Of a DNA stretch of 64,000 nt, positions 53,365 to 63,759 are shown in pieces. The position numbers and the translations under genes were made by a program. Under the pieces are notes generated by a model. It ran no database searches, had not been told where the DNA came from, and saw only the letters and a list, made by a program, of their open reading frames with translations. The DNA comes from Diplolepis rosae (Eukaryota; Arthropoda; Insecta; Hymenoptera; Diplolepididae). The stretch covers positions 3,968,001 to 4,032,000 of the forward strand of contig JAPYXD010000553.1 in NCBI GenBank assembly GCA_030998225.1, in the 5' to 3' direction. Position 1 is the first letter of the stretch, and every line of letters begins with the position of its first letter.

Positions 53365-54230
53365 ATAGTATATTACGTGCCTAGGCGCACAATGAGGGTT
53401 ATTGCGTGACGAGCGACAATGCTCGCACGAGATCGAAACCGAGGCGCGATCAGTCCTGCGAGCATTAATAATTTTATGTGCAACCCGCGCGCAAACTCGT
53501 TTTTTCACTACAGTTAACAGCAGCGCAATGTAGTATATTGCGCTAGAGAGGAATGAAATGTAAAAATTGAACTGCGCATGCGCCTATAGCCATGCAACGG
53601 AGCACAATCTTCTTCTTCTTCTTCGTACAGCGTTAGCACCTTACTGGCAAAGCCTTGTACATTTGAACTGCGCATGCGTCTATTAGAATCCATTACTACT
53701 ACACAAGATCGATAAAATCAAAATGTCCGGGACTAGTCGTGACATATCAAGTGTAATGACTAGCGCCGCAAACAACTACAATAGTAGATTAGATTCGAGT
53801 GTACGCATAAAAACCATAGAGATATTATAGATAGAGGAGACATGCCATAGGCCGCTCTGTAAGTGGCAACGTCAGTCTGCAAACTCGGTGAGAGTGAAAG
53901 AGAGAGACGATAAGTGGTTTTTTCTGTCTTTGTCTACGCGTACCGCACTAGCCTCGGCGTTAGCGAGAGACAGCCTAACCCGAAATTCGCCCGAGCTGAC
54001 AGGCTTCAGGCTGGCATGTCTCCTCTATCTATAATATCTCTATGATAAAAACTCGTATACGCACCGAAGTCACATAAAATAGAATACATGCCAATGCACA
54101 CAATTCGGGAAATTACGAGACTCGCGACAATGCTCGCAGGACTGATCGCGCCTCAGCTTCGATCTCCTGCGAGCGTTGTCGCTCGTCACGCAATAACCCT
54201 CATTGTGTGCCTAGGCACGTAATATACTAT
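53365..54230. mobile_element. Inverted-repeat element with ~105-bp arms
   Basis: The arms 53,365-53,470 and 54,125-54,230 share TAGTATATTACGTGCCTAGG, ATTGCGTGACGAGCGACAAT and GCGCGATCAGTCCTGCGAGC in inverse orientation. It contains a nested element at 53,815-54,044 and the repeat copy matching 1-95. A ~20-bp direct repeat (GAACTGCGCATGCG(C/T)CTAT, 53,570 and 53,664) surrounds a TTC-rich insert. Non-coding. Confidence 0.65.
53815..54044. mobile_element. 230-bp MITE with perfect 33-bp TIR and 8-bp duplication
   Basis: CATAGAGATATTATAGATAG and onward to ...ACATGCCA is perfectly inverted at the other end (54,012-54,044). ATAAAAAC flanks both sides (53,807-53,814 and 54,045-54,052). An 8-bp duplication with short ends beginning CA fits the hAT superfamily. 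The perfect ends suggest recent insertion. Non-coding. Confidence 0.85.
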
Positions 54231-54502
54231 TCCTCGTGGTCCAGATGTCCTTCATTACGTTTCGGCTGAAATTCTAGACGCTTTTTCTGCGATGGTTCGT
54301 GGGAGGATATAGTTTACTACCGCTGGCAAGTTAGTGAACTCATTACAAATAAAAGGAGCAAAAATGAAATTATTTACATGTATCTTGGAAACAAATACTT
54401 TTGAACTGAACATTTCTTTCGATTTTTATTACATCGTGCCTAGATAACTATTTCTAATTGTCTATTCTATAATTATTATATATTATGTATATAATATATA
54501 AT

Positions 54503-54503
54503 A

Positions 54504-54564
<61 letters not shown>

Positions 54565-54577
54565 TATTATTATTATA
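54503..54577. repeat. ATT microsatellite
   Basis: About 75 bp of nearly pure (ATT)n with one interruption (tatttatt), preceded by an AT dinucleotide-like run. It could be the tail of an I-group LINE, but no LINE sequence adjoins it. Confidence 0.9.
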
Positions 54578-55012
54578 TAATTCGTCGAATTTTTAGGGTA
54601 ACTGATTTCGGATGGTATCTTCGGACAATACTATCGTTGTCATCAATCCCTTTCATTAAACCATGATGAATCTAAAAGGCGCATATTGTGACATAAGCAA
54701 AGGTTTGTAAATTAAGTAGTTAAAAGCAAAATTAGTCATGAATAAGGCTCTACTACATTTGTTGAGTAAGTGACATAAATTTTAGAAACTTTCCAATACA
54801 ATAACAAAGTTCTACCTTTTACTTATTTAAAACCTTAATTGAAAAAGAAAAAAAGGAAAAAAAATTTAATAGCACTAAAAGAAAAAGAACTCATTAATTC
54901 AATAAAAGTGAAATATTCTATTCAATTTTCTATTTCGTAAGGCTACTATTTGTAATATTATATATAATATTTTTCTTTATTATTATTACTTTTATTTTTT
55001 TTTTTAATAATA
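54578..55012. other. 3' flank of the Gypsy pol, no LTR recognised
   Basis: AT-rich sequence downstream of the pol stop (minus strand). I looked for a copy of the sequence beyond the 5' side (59,000-59,470) and found no match, so LTRs are not identified. Confidence 0.35.
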
Positions 55013-56794
55013 CTAATCTGAGTTGGATGAACTCTCAAAATAAGCTAGTTTAAGTTTATCAAGGTGCTTGATAAACGTCTCGCCTTTCTCGCCAATCAGT
55101 ATGGCATTGTTTCGGTCCAAGATTTCCACGATTGAGTATGGTCTATCATACAATTGATCAAACTTATGTAGTGGTGGATCTCGCATGACTAAAACGTAAT
55201 CTCCGACCGCAAATTGTTTCATGTTAACTCCGCGGTCGTAGTATCTTTTAGATCGAATCTTTGCCTGCACCAAGTTGTTCGCGGCTATTAAACATATATG
55301 ATCTAGGTGCTGTACAAGATCTTTCAAATAGGAGTCACACGTTTCAAGGCGACCAGTAGAGGGGAAAATACTTGGTATTTGAGCCACTTTTCCAAAAACA
55401 AGCTCGTGGGGCAAGAATTTAGTGGCTTCAGGCTCTGAAGTATTATAAGACAGCATAGTGAAGGGTAGGAGGCGGTCCCAGTCTTCGTACTGCTCCATAT
55501 AATGCTTCAAATAATCGGATAAGACTTGATGACTCCTTCCCAGTCCTCCGTTGGGTTGTGGATAATATCCTGAGGTTGTTAGGTGCTTTAAACGAAAAAT
55601 ACTTACCAAGTTACGGAGAGTCTGATTTATAAATTCCCCACCTCTATCTGAAAGGATAGCGTGGGGACAGCCAAAACGAGCAATGAGTCGTCGAGCGATG
55701 GCGTCAGCAACTGTAATCGCTTGCTTGTTAGGTATTGGTTCGGCCAAGCAGTATTTTGTTAGGTTATCTTGCATGGCCAAGACGTATCTATTTCCATCCG
55801 GCGTGAGGGGAAGAGGGCCGACAAGGTCAATTGAAACCTTATCAAAGGCATCCGCAGGGGTATCTGTAATGATCATTGGCTGGCGCGTTTTAATTCGCAC
55901 CAACTTTTGTTGCTGACAACTGCGGTAGCACCTGATAAAGTCCCGAATGTCCTTCTTCTTGTCTGTCCAGAGGAAACGGTTTCTAATGGACTTTAAGGTC
56001 TTAGTGAGGCCTTTGTAACCTCCCGCGAGGCTCGAGTGGTATTCGTGAATAATTTGTTTCCTCTTTTGTGTCTGCAAGGATAATACCGTAATTTTCCCGG
56101 TTTCTGTTATCAGATTCCGCGAAAGCGCGTCTGCAATTTTGTTTATTTTTCCTGGCTTGTGTTGAATTGTGTATTCATAGTCCATCATACGAAGACGCCA
56201 ACGAACCAACCAAGATAAAGGATCCTGAGTACGATCTAGCCAGTTTAGAGCCTCATGATCTGTCACGATAGTAAACTTCTTGCCATATAGATAATGTCTC
56301 AAATATTTAGGAAAGTAAACAACAGCCAGACATTCACGCTCCGTGACAGAGTAATTAATCTCGGCTTTTGTGAGTGCTCGTGAGGCGAAGGAGATTGGTA
56401 GATCTTCACCAATTTTTCCTTGGCTTAAGACAACTGCAATCGCTATATTCGGTGCATCGGTGGTTAATACGAATGCTTTTTCAAAATCTGGGCACTGAAG
56501 AATCGGTTCAGTGCACAGACAGTCGCGCAAATCCTCAAAAGCTCGCTGCTGTTCTTCTCCCCATTTGAACTTTTTAAATTTTTTTAGTAGCTTGGTCAAT
56601 GATTTGGTTCGTTGAGCCATGTTAGAAACAAATCTCCGGTAATAGACAACGAGACCCAGGAGTTCCTTCATATTCCTAGCACTCCTAGGCACCGGAAAAT
56701 GTTTCACTGCTTCGATTTTTTTTGGATTTGGGCGCACACCTTCCGCTGAGATAATGTGTCCGAGATAGGCGACTTCTGTCAATCCGAAAGGCAT
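55013..56794 (-). pseudogene. Gypsy pol: RT end, RNase H and integrase
   Basis: 593 codons open. MPFGLTEVAYLGHIIS joins the start of the RT palm directly to its distal part; about 80 residues including the catalytic (Y/F)xDD motif are missing, so RT is dead. RNase H follows (VLTTDAPNIAIAVVLSQGK, VTDHEALNWL). Integrase has the HHCC finger (IIHEYHSS...CYRSCQQQ), SIDLVGPLPL and LSDRGGEFINQ. The third catalytic position reads NGGLGRSH, with Gly (GGA, 55,538-55,540) where the family has Glu. The C-terminal stretch (YYDRGVNMKQFAVGDYVLV) is normal for Gypsy integrases. Confidence 0.85.
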
Positions 56795-57350
56795 ACGGAG
56801 ATACTCGTAATGTACATTATCACTTGTGAAAGCGGTCTTTTGTCAATCTCCGGGATTCATACACGGAAAACAAACTCGGCAGTCTGCTCGCTCGTGACAG
56901 TGGCACTCGTGACACTCTGGGAGTGTGATGCCACTGTCACGAGCGAGCAAACTGCCGAGTTCGTTTTCCGTGTAGGGATTTGATGAAACCCCATGGCGAG
57001 ATCGAAAACCGAAAAATATTTTGCACCACCGACATGGTCCAGTATCTCATTTATGTTAGGTAGAGGGTATGCATCGCCAACGGTTTTCTCGTTCAACTTC
57101 CGGAAATCAATCACAAATCGATAACGCTTGTTGCCGTGCTCATCAACTTTCTTCGGAACAATTCAAAGAAGCGAGTTATAAGGAGAACTAAACGCCTGAG
57201 GTTCTATCTGCACTTCTATATCTTCCTCTGTGAGGTTGATGGCCAGCACATTACACTTTACATTCTGAACGGAAACAGCTGCATCACTAATGATCAATCC
57301 CTCGCGAGATTCGATTAAAGGCAGGTAGCCTTCAGAAAGAGCCTTGTTTT
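56795..57350 (-). pseudogene. Gypsy pol: N-terminal RT fragment broken by a MITE
   Basis: Reading from about 57,180: KKVDEHGNKRYRFVIDFRKL, then PLPNINEILDHVGGAKYFSV and FDLAMGFHQIP. At that point the 111-bp MITE enters (56,862-56,972). Beyond it the frame resumes with a TGA (about 56,840), then KTAFTSDNVHYEYLRMPFG. So the RT palm's first Asp (FDLA) is present but the frame is broken twice. Confidence 0.75.
56862..56972. mobile_element. 111-bp palindromic MITE with CACGGAAAAC ends
   Basis: CACGGAAAACAAACTCGGCA against the inverse at the other end, ~48-bp arms, TA on both sides (56,860-56,861 and 56,973-56,974). Inner CTCGTGACAGTGGCA is part of the arm. It interrupts the Gypsy RT, so it is younger. 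The terminus is close to that of the CACGGAG elements. Confidence 0.8.
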
Positions 57351-57406
57351 TTTGCTGGAATTGAAATGACCTGATGATTGCGAGCTTTTATGACATATAC
57401 AACCTT

Positions 57407-57847
57407 TTATTTCGACTCAGAGTTGTCGATGTCAGCATCTGGCAGAGAAAATCGATCGGTACTAGTTACGTCGTTCAAGTCCTTCCCCATATCGTCACTT
57501 GATAAAAAGGGAATGGTGAAATGAATGGTGTCATGGTGAAAGGAGATCTCGCCTTTTTCCGATCGAAGAAACTCGAGTCCTAGGATCCCGTCACCGGCGT
57601 GAGGTAAGGGATCTCGCAAAGCATGAAATTCAGCAACGACTCCGAAAATCTTGAGGTAGACCGCACCTGCACTCTCCATTCGATTCGACGTGACCCCCGT
57701 TATCACGACACGATCGTATAGGTGGATATCCACGTTATCAGATAACACATTCAACGAAATTAAATTACATTGAGAACCCGTGTCCATAAAGAACCAAGCT
57801 TTACCCGTGAGAAAGTCGCACGATTTGATCATTATTTCTGGGAACAT
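57407..57847 (-). pseudogene. Gypsy aspartic protease
   Basis: FFMDTGSQCNLISLNVL carries the DTG(S) active site (about residue 21-24), followed by VVITGVTSNRMES and GILGLEFLR, the second conserved block of retroviral-type proteases. The open frame overlaps gag's end and is separated from the RT frame by a stop. It would process the Gag-Pol polyprotein. Confidence 0.75.
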
Positions 57848-58205
57848 GTGTTCCGAATACTCGCGACTTTCGTAAGTATCTTTGGCATTGCAGGTATCGA
57901 GCTTGTTGGTCTCGCGCTCACCATGATGGTTGTTTGGTGAGCGCTCAAGTAGTTTAAATTCTCGTGGCCACGCTCAGCCTGATTTTCGTTTTTCGATTTT
58001 ATATTCGAATGCGCAGGATCGGGCGCAAGACTTTGCGTGCTGTCAGCTGCTACTTGTAAATTATCCAGCTCACTGCAGAAGCGAGCGTAAAGTGTCGAGA
58101 TACCGGAGGTTAATTCGGCTACATCATATGGTTTCGAGCGGCCACTATAATAATCAGGAGGATCCAAATCACCCCCCTGGCTCCCGCAGTACCCGCTCCA
58201 GTCAT
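57832..58205 (-). pseudogene. Gypsy gag C-terminal region
   Basis: The frame with DPPDYYSGRSKPYDVAELTS and STLYARFCSELDNL precedes the protease. CGSQGGDLD just upstream may be a decayed zinc knuckle. The R1 3' fragment separates it from the rest of gag. Confidence 0.5.
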
Positions 58206-58219
58206 ATTATGGCTCCCGT

Positions 58220-58404
58220 GTAGTTTAAAGCCGCCCGTGAAGTTTAAAGCCGAAAGGCGGTTCCGCGGGTGGTGTATTGGTTCGAGAGAGGGGGTTTTTT
58301 GGTTTTAACAGGTATGCCTAGACCCGTCCTAGGAGAGTCCTGTACAACGTCTATAAAAGATTTTGCCATTTTTCCTCCTCACCAAAAAAAAAAAAAAAAA
58401 AAAA
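58220..58404 (+). mobile_element. 5'-truncated R1-clade 3' fragment with target duplication
   Basis: 185 bp of R1 3' UTR (CGGTTCCGCGGGTGGTGTAT, then poly(A)) nearly identical to 31,045-31,203. It is flanked by ATTATGGCTCCCGT (58,206-58,219) and ATTATGGCTGCCCGT (58,405-58,419). It lies within Gypsy gag and so postdates Gypsy. The insertion shows target-primed reverse transcription at an ordinary, non-rDNA site. Confidence 0.85.
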
Positions 58405-58419
58405 ATTATGGCTGCCCGT

Positions 58420-58989
58420 ATGTTTCCCGCACGTTTCCCGCACACGTCGCGGTGTGTAAATCGCGTTTTCGCGGGTATGCGGTTGATCGGAAAGAAATAG
58501 TTTCTCTTACCGAGCGAACTCGAACGCGTCTTCGAGGGTTTCCGAGTTTATAATAAACACTCGGAGTTCAATGTCTGGGCGCAATTCAGTTCTAAACCGC
58601 TTAAGAGCTGTGGCTTTTATCAATCCCGTTAAAGTCGGAATTTACTCCTCTGGAAAATTTTGAGATAGAAGAGCAGATTTCTCCTTTCCTACCAATCTCT
58701 TGATACGAAATGCATAATCAAAGGCTGATTCATTCGCCCCCATAGGCATTTGAGCGAGTTGTGCCTGACATTGACTGAGTGTCAAACTGGCTGGTGTAAA
58801 TGTGTCGCGTAGAAATTTTATAAGGTCTTCGGTTGTACGGAAGGTTCTACCCTCAACAACTTTGCGCGCCTTACCGCGCAGTTTACGCAATACAGCCATA
58901 CCAGGGTCGATGGGCTGTGCATTGACAGGAGGTTGACTGGTGGCACCTAGATTCACAGTGTTTTGCAAAAGGTTATTTCCACCAATCAT
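58420..58989 (-). pseudogene. Gypsy gag, capsid region
   Basis: From Met at 58,989: MIGGNNLLQNTVNLGATSQP, then a capsid-like stretch FRTTEDLIKFLRDTFTPASL and ANESAFDYAFRIKRLV. One TAA near 58,643 interrupts it; the same frame continues with ATALKRFRTELRPDIELRVF to about 58,500. The pattern matches Gypsy capsid of insects. Upstream to 59,040 no coding. Confidence 0.7.
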
Positions 58990-59499
58990 ATTAAATATTG
59001 CTCAAACTTTGAACGCGAGAATACGGTTTCCCTAAGATTCTGTTATATATATATACATATTTCTATATACCAATGTGCAACCTACGGTACAGAATAATTT
59101 TGAAAATGGTTCAAACAAGTAAAAGCATGAAAGAAAAAGGTTCTGTTTTCGAATAAACTTTATATTAAAAGTTCACTCACGTTTAACTATTTATTTTGAA
59201 TTACCTAAAAAAAACAAGAGTGATTTAAACGAATTTACGATTCACCGTAACTATGCAGTCGTGATTTAAGAAGAAATCTTAAGGGAAACTCATTAAAAGT
59301 ATACAGAAACATAAATACAAAGTTTACCAATGTAGACAAAATAGGATTTCGGAAGTTCAACAGGTTGCGGAGAGAATATCCCACTTCTGACACTAAATTA
59401 TTTTCACTGTTACACGTATACAAAGTTTCAAGTCAGTACGTTGATTAGAAAAATTTTTACAGCCAGTTGAATTTAGTTTCTCATTGTTAAAACAAAACC
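58990..59499. other. 5' flank of Gypsy gag
   Basis: AT-rich. On the minus strand GTGTCAGAAGTGGGATA (about 59,378-59,394) resembles the junction following a 5' LTR in some Gypsy elements and may be the primer-binding region. No repeat of the flanking sequence was found near 54.6-55 kb. Some of 59,405-59,499 may belong to the mariner that follows. Confidence 0.3.
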
Positions 59500-59690
59500 A
59501 TGGAAAAAAGCGAGTTTCGCGTGCTTATTGAACATTGTTTTCTACAAGGAAAGTCAATCAAAGAAACAGAAGAGAAGCTAGCGAAATATTATAAGGAGTC
59601 TGCTCCATCGCAAGCATGGTTCATAAGTGGTTCACTGAATTTCGTTGCGGCTATTATATTAGCACAAGTGATGATGAATGGTGAATGCGA
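59500..59690 (+). pseudogene. Mariner transposase N-terminal fragment
   Basis: MEKSEFRVLIEHCFLQGKSI, then KETEEKLAKYYKESAPS, is the first helix-turn-helix of mariner transposases. A frameshift in the following HKWFTEFRCG-type block (about 59,615-59,660) and junction to the R1 copy near 59,690 end it. The catalytic domain is missing. Confidence 0.8.
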
Positions 59691-60419
59691 GGGGCCCCTT
59701 AATCGGGGTATCGCCCCAAATGCGCATGCGGCGGTGACGCTGAACTTCCCTCGTGCAATTTCGCGGTCACATCACAACCACATGCACGATACCGACACCC
59801 AGACGTACCAGAATGAATGCACTGCTGAGTGAATGGGGTGCGGCCGGCGCCTGGTGGATATTCCCGATAGACTAGCCAAGGAAGGAGTAGTAGCCTCCCG
59901 ACCAGGGTAGGACGTGATCTCTACCTTACCTCTGTGGAAGTAATATGGGTAAGTGTAAGTCCCTCCGGTGTTCGGCCGCGAAGGGCAAAGATCCCGTGAA
60001 ACCACATGTTAAACTGGGAAAACCACTTACGTTTCTACTGTGTGGAGCCAATTTCGGGGTTAAAATCATGGACGCCCGGGCGCAGAAATGCACACCGTCT
60101 AGCCTGAAGTCCGGGTCAGGTGTCGGGGCGGACCCGGCACCGCTCGGTCGACAGGGGTGACGCTAAACCTTTAGCATCATTATGGCGCGGGCCTATCCCG
60201 TAACCTTTTCACTAGCTCCATTTAATGTGCCGATAGGATCGACCATCCGATAAGCCGCTTCTCGGTTTTGGCGCACCTACCTAGGGATCTATACAGGCGG
60301 GGATGGTAGCCCTACTGCGGTAGGGCTCCCATGATTGGAAAACCGTCTTAAGACACGACGGTAATAAATATTTATTCTAGTCAAAATAAAGGAGGTGAAG
60401 AGGTGAAGGCACCAGATAC

Positions 60420-61035
60420 GCTCTTACACACTTCTCCAGGGGCTGAGGGATGGAAAGACGTCCTTAAGCTCCTGAAGGAGCAAAGTATGAAAATGGAGAA
60501 GTTGGCCAGGGCTCTCAGCGTTATCTAGCAGGGTATGATGAGAAACAACCCTGGCCAATTCGGGGGCGGAGGTCGTCTCCATTCGAAGAACCAGAAGGGA
60601 GGAGATCCTCCTGATCCTCAAAAGAGGGGGTGACGTCTCGACCTTCGAAAAGGCGCTCGACCAGGCGGTCGGGGAGAAGGCCGAAGTTAAATCTTTGGTC
60701 TCGAAGAGGTCCCTTGAAGTTAGGGACCTCGACGAGACCGTCACAAGGGAAGAGGTTGTGGTCGCGCTCTGTATCGCGCTGGGGTAGCCAGTCCTCGGGG
60801 ACCAGTGCAGGCTGTACAAACGCTTTTGGGTGGGTGAACTGCCGCGTCCGAGAGCATGTCGAGGTTGCCCGGTGCTTCAGGTGCCAGGGATATGGCCATG
60901 TGTCACGTGGCTGCACGCTTCCAGGCAGGAAGGATGCCTGCTAGAGGTGTGGGGGCGCGTCACACGTGGCCAAGAAGTGCAAGGCTCCCCCTCGGTGTCC
61001 GACTTGCCCTGATAGGGGCGAAAAAGATGTCGCCC
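60420..61035 (+). pseudogene. R1 copy 2 gag remnant
   Basis: EGWKDVLKLLKEQSMKMEKL matches copy 1 gag, then a TAG (60,525-60,530) and a large deletion. Zinc knuckles appear as CFRCQGYGHVSRGC (about 60,870-60,912), with a TAG replacing part of the second knuckle, then SHVAKKCKAPPRCPTC in frame. Confidence 0.65.
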
Positions 61036-61780
61036 TGATTTGAGCATCGCGGATTTCCTGGAGACCAACGCGGGGTTCGTTTGGGTGGAGGTTAGTGGGT
61101 GGTCTCTTGTTGCCGGCGACTTTAATAGTAATTCGCCCGAGTGGGAAGAAGCCCGTCTGGACAGGAGGGGAATCTTGGTCGGTGAGATGGTCGCCAGGAA
61201 TGACCTGATTGTATTGAATCGGGGCAGAGATTTTACGTTCAGACGAAGAGCGGGGGGGGGGGGGGTTATAAACCTCACGATTGCCGCGCCCCGTCTTGCC
61301 TCAAGGATAGGCGACTGGTGCGTCCTCGAGGTAATAACCTTGAGTGGCCACCAGTACATTGAGTTTAGCATCCAGAAACGCAGTCACTCAGTGAATACGG
61401 GAAGGGGTGGCAAGGTAAGGAGCCCTTCCTGGAACACAAAACGACTCAGCAAAGACAAGCTTCACGAACATCTTGAAGAAATCAGGCCCATAGATGAGCT
61501 TGGTTGGGCAAGGTCAGCTGGGTCGTTGGAGGTCATTGTGCGGGCGGTGAGGCGGAAAGTGGTCGCAGCATGTGACCAATCCATGCCTCGCCGCGGGCAC
61601 AGGCGTACCGGGGACTCGATGTACTGGTGGAACGACCAGATGTCTGTCCTGCGCAGAAAATGTCTTACAGCGCGACGGAGTTTTACCCGCTCAAAGGGTG
61701 ATCCTCTGCTGCGCGAGGCATGGAAAAGAGCAGAATCAGCTCTGAGGCAAGGCATAAAGAAAAGCCGATTTCAGTGCTAG
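61036..61780 (+). pseudogene. R1 copy 2 endonuclease and RT start
   Basis: FLETNAGFVWVEV joins directly to LVAGDFNSNSPEWEEARL after a deletion, then NLTIAAPRLASRIG and a G-run of about 10 at 61,251-61,264. The SDH position is SGH. The frame continues into the RT N-terminal region until TAG (61,778-61,780), where copy 1 has Trp. Confidence 0.7.
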
Positions 61781-63759
61781 AAAGACTTGATCGGGGAAGT
61801 CGAGAAGGACTCATGGGGTCTCGCCTTCAAAATAGTCACTAAGAGATTGGTGACTAGAAGAAAGACCCCGGGCCTGGATAATGCCGATCACGTCAAGTAC
61901 ATCGTGCGAGCTTGTTTCCGCATGTAGAGCCGTTCCAAAGACAGGACCGAAGTTCCTGCGTGGTCCGGAGCGAAGGACTCTTCACTCTCGGACAACTAAA
62001 GAGAGCGGGTGGAAGGCTCAAGGCAAACACAGCGCCGGGCATTGGCGGGTTGCCTGATGAGATCCTCAAGGAGGTGATCGGGGTATACCCGTAGATTCCC
62101 ATAGAAGTCTTTAACTCCTGTCTTCGGGAGGGGAAGTTCTTTGCAGACTGGAAGAAGCAGAGGTTGGTCCTGCTGAGGAAGGGCAAAAAACCTCTAGGGG
62201 ATGCCTCATCGTATAGACCAATATGTTTGATGGGGAAACTTCTGGAGGAAATGATCCTACAAAGACTGCAGGGTCACATGGTCCACGAGAATGGTCTCTC
62301 GGAAATCCAGTTCGGCTTTCGGAAAGGTAGGTCCACAGTTGACGCCATCCAGGCAGTGGTGGACATCACCACTAAAGCAAGAAGAGGAACTGGTGAGCGT
62401 AAAGCATTCTGCGCGTTGATCAGCATTGACATACGCAATGCGTTCAATACCGCGAGATGAAACATCTGAATCGAGGCGATGGTGCGGAAAACGGTTCCAG
62501 ACTACCTGTTGCGAATGATAGATGACTATCTGAGCGACAGGTGGGTGATATTCGAGGGTGACAAATTGTTTCTCAAGGAAGAGATGACATGTGGCGCCCT
62601 CAAGGGTCGCGGGTGGGTCTACTTGTTTGTAACGTCATGTACGACGACTTCCTGCGCATGGACCTGCCTGCTGGAACGAGCATCATCGGCTTCCCGGATG
62701 ACGCATTTGTCGTGTGCGCCGCTGACGATGACAAAATCCTGGAGCTGAGGATCAATGATAGTCTATGGCGGGAAAAGCGTTGGTTGGATAGCAGATGCCT
62801 GAAAATGTCCCTTGAAAAGACTGAGGCTTTGCTGGTCACAGACAGGAGATCCTTCAAATACCCGAGATTCGTTTTCGGGGAACATTAAATCAAGTGGAAA
62901 AAGAGCATTAAGTACCTGGGTGTGCAGTTGGATCGAAGGCTTAGCTTCGGCGAACACCTGCAGATCGCGACTGCCAAAGCTATCCAGTGTGGGGCTGCCC
63001 TGACTCGGCTCATGCCCAACATTGGTGGACCCAGGGAAGCTAAGAGAAGGCTGGTCGCGAGCGTGGTAAATTCGAAGCTACTTTATGGAGCTCCGATCTG
63101 GACAAGTGCCCTTAACAACCATGCTATCCTGAAGAAGCTGTTCTCGGCACAGAGAGGTGTAGTGATGAGAATTATCTCAGCATACCGAACTGTGTCGACG
63201 AGTGCTGTGCTGGTCCTGGCGAGCGTCCCACCAATAGATTTATTGGCGGAGGCAAGGAAAGAGACCTTCCAGCTCCGCAAGGAGCTCACCTGCTTAACAA
63301 ACCTGCAGAAAATCGCTCGCGTGACGGAGCCTATCCGCAAGGATGGAAAGCGGAGACTCGTCGAGAAATGGCAGACGAGATGGCATGGTGACCAATCCAG
63401 GAGATGGACACACCGTCTGATCGCGGAGCTCGCCACCTGGCTGGATAGAAATCACGGTGAAGTCGGCTTTTACCTGGTGCAAGCGCTTTCGGGCCATGTT
63501 TGCTTTAATGCGTACCTGAAGCTACTGCGGTTCCCTTGTGGAAAATGCAGAGCACACACTCTTTGTCTGTGCCAGCTGGGGCACGGAAAGGCAGGCTGTC
63601 AGTCGGGCATTGGGCGCACAACTCACTCCTGACACGATGGTCTCTCTCATGCTCCAGTCTGAACAGATATGGATGCTTATCGAGTCATTCGTCACCCTGG
63701 TGATGAAGACGAGAGAGCTTCATGGGCGTGCAGAGCGCGGCAACAACGGGGGCCAGTAG
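61781..63759 (+). pseudogene. R1 copy 2 reverse transcriptase
   Basis: Fragments in shifting frames: RAGGRLKANTAPGIGGLPDE (61,912-62,094, ending in TAG), SSYRPICLMGKLLEEMILQR, QFGFRKGRSTVDAIQAVVD, SIDIRNAFNTAR then TGA, MYDDFLRMDLPAGTSIIGFP (62,589 on; FADD is FPDD), and KYLGVQLDRRLSFGEHLQIA. The C-terminal Cys/His motif is split by a frameshift near 63,530. At least six disabling changes. Confidence 0.75.

Larger units (their letters stand above)
55013..58989 (-). mobile_element. Gypsy-type LTR retrotransposon body, degraded
   Basis: Minus-strand order is gag (58,989 down to ~57,830), protease, reverse transcriptase, RNase H, integrase (stop at 55,013). This is the Ty3/Gypsy order. It carries stops, an internal RT deletion, a 111-bp MITE (56,862-56,972) and an R1 3' fragment (58,220-58,404). 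No envelope frame and no LTRs recognised. Confidence 0.8.

Noticed and set aside
54578..59470. Search for paired LTRs around the Gypsy body
   Set aside because: No matching sequence on the two sides could be found by eye, so LTRs are not annotated; a self-alignment would settle it.
3902..59690. The mariner C-terminal piece (3.9 kb) and N-terminal piece (59.5 kb) as halves of one element
   Set aside because: They are 55 kb apart, on opposite strands and independently frameshifted; nothing shows they come from one insertion.
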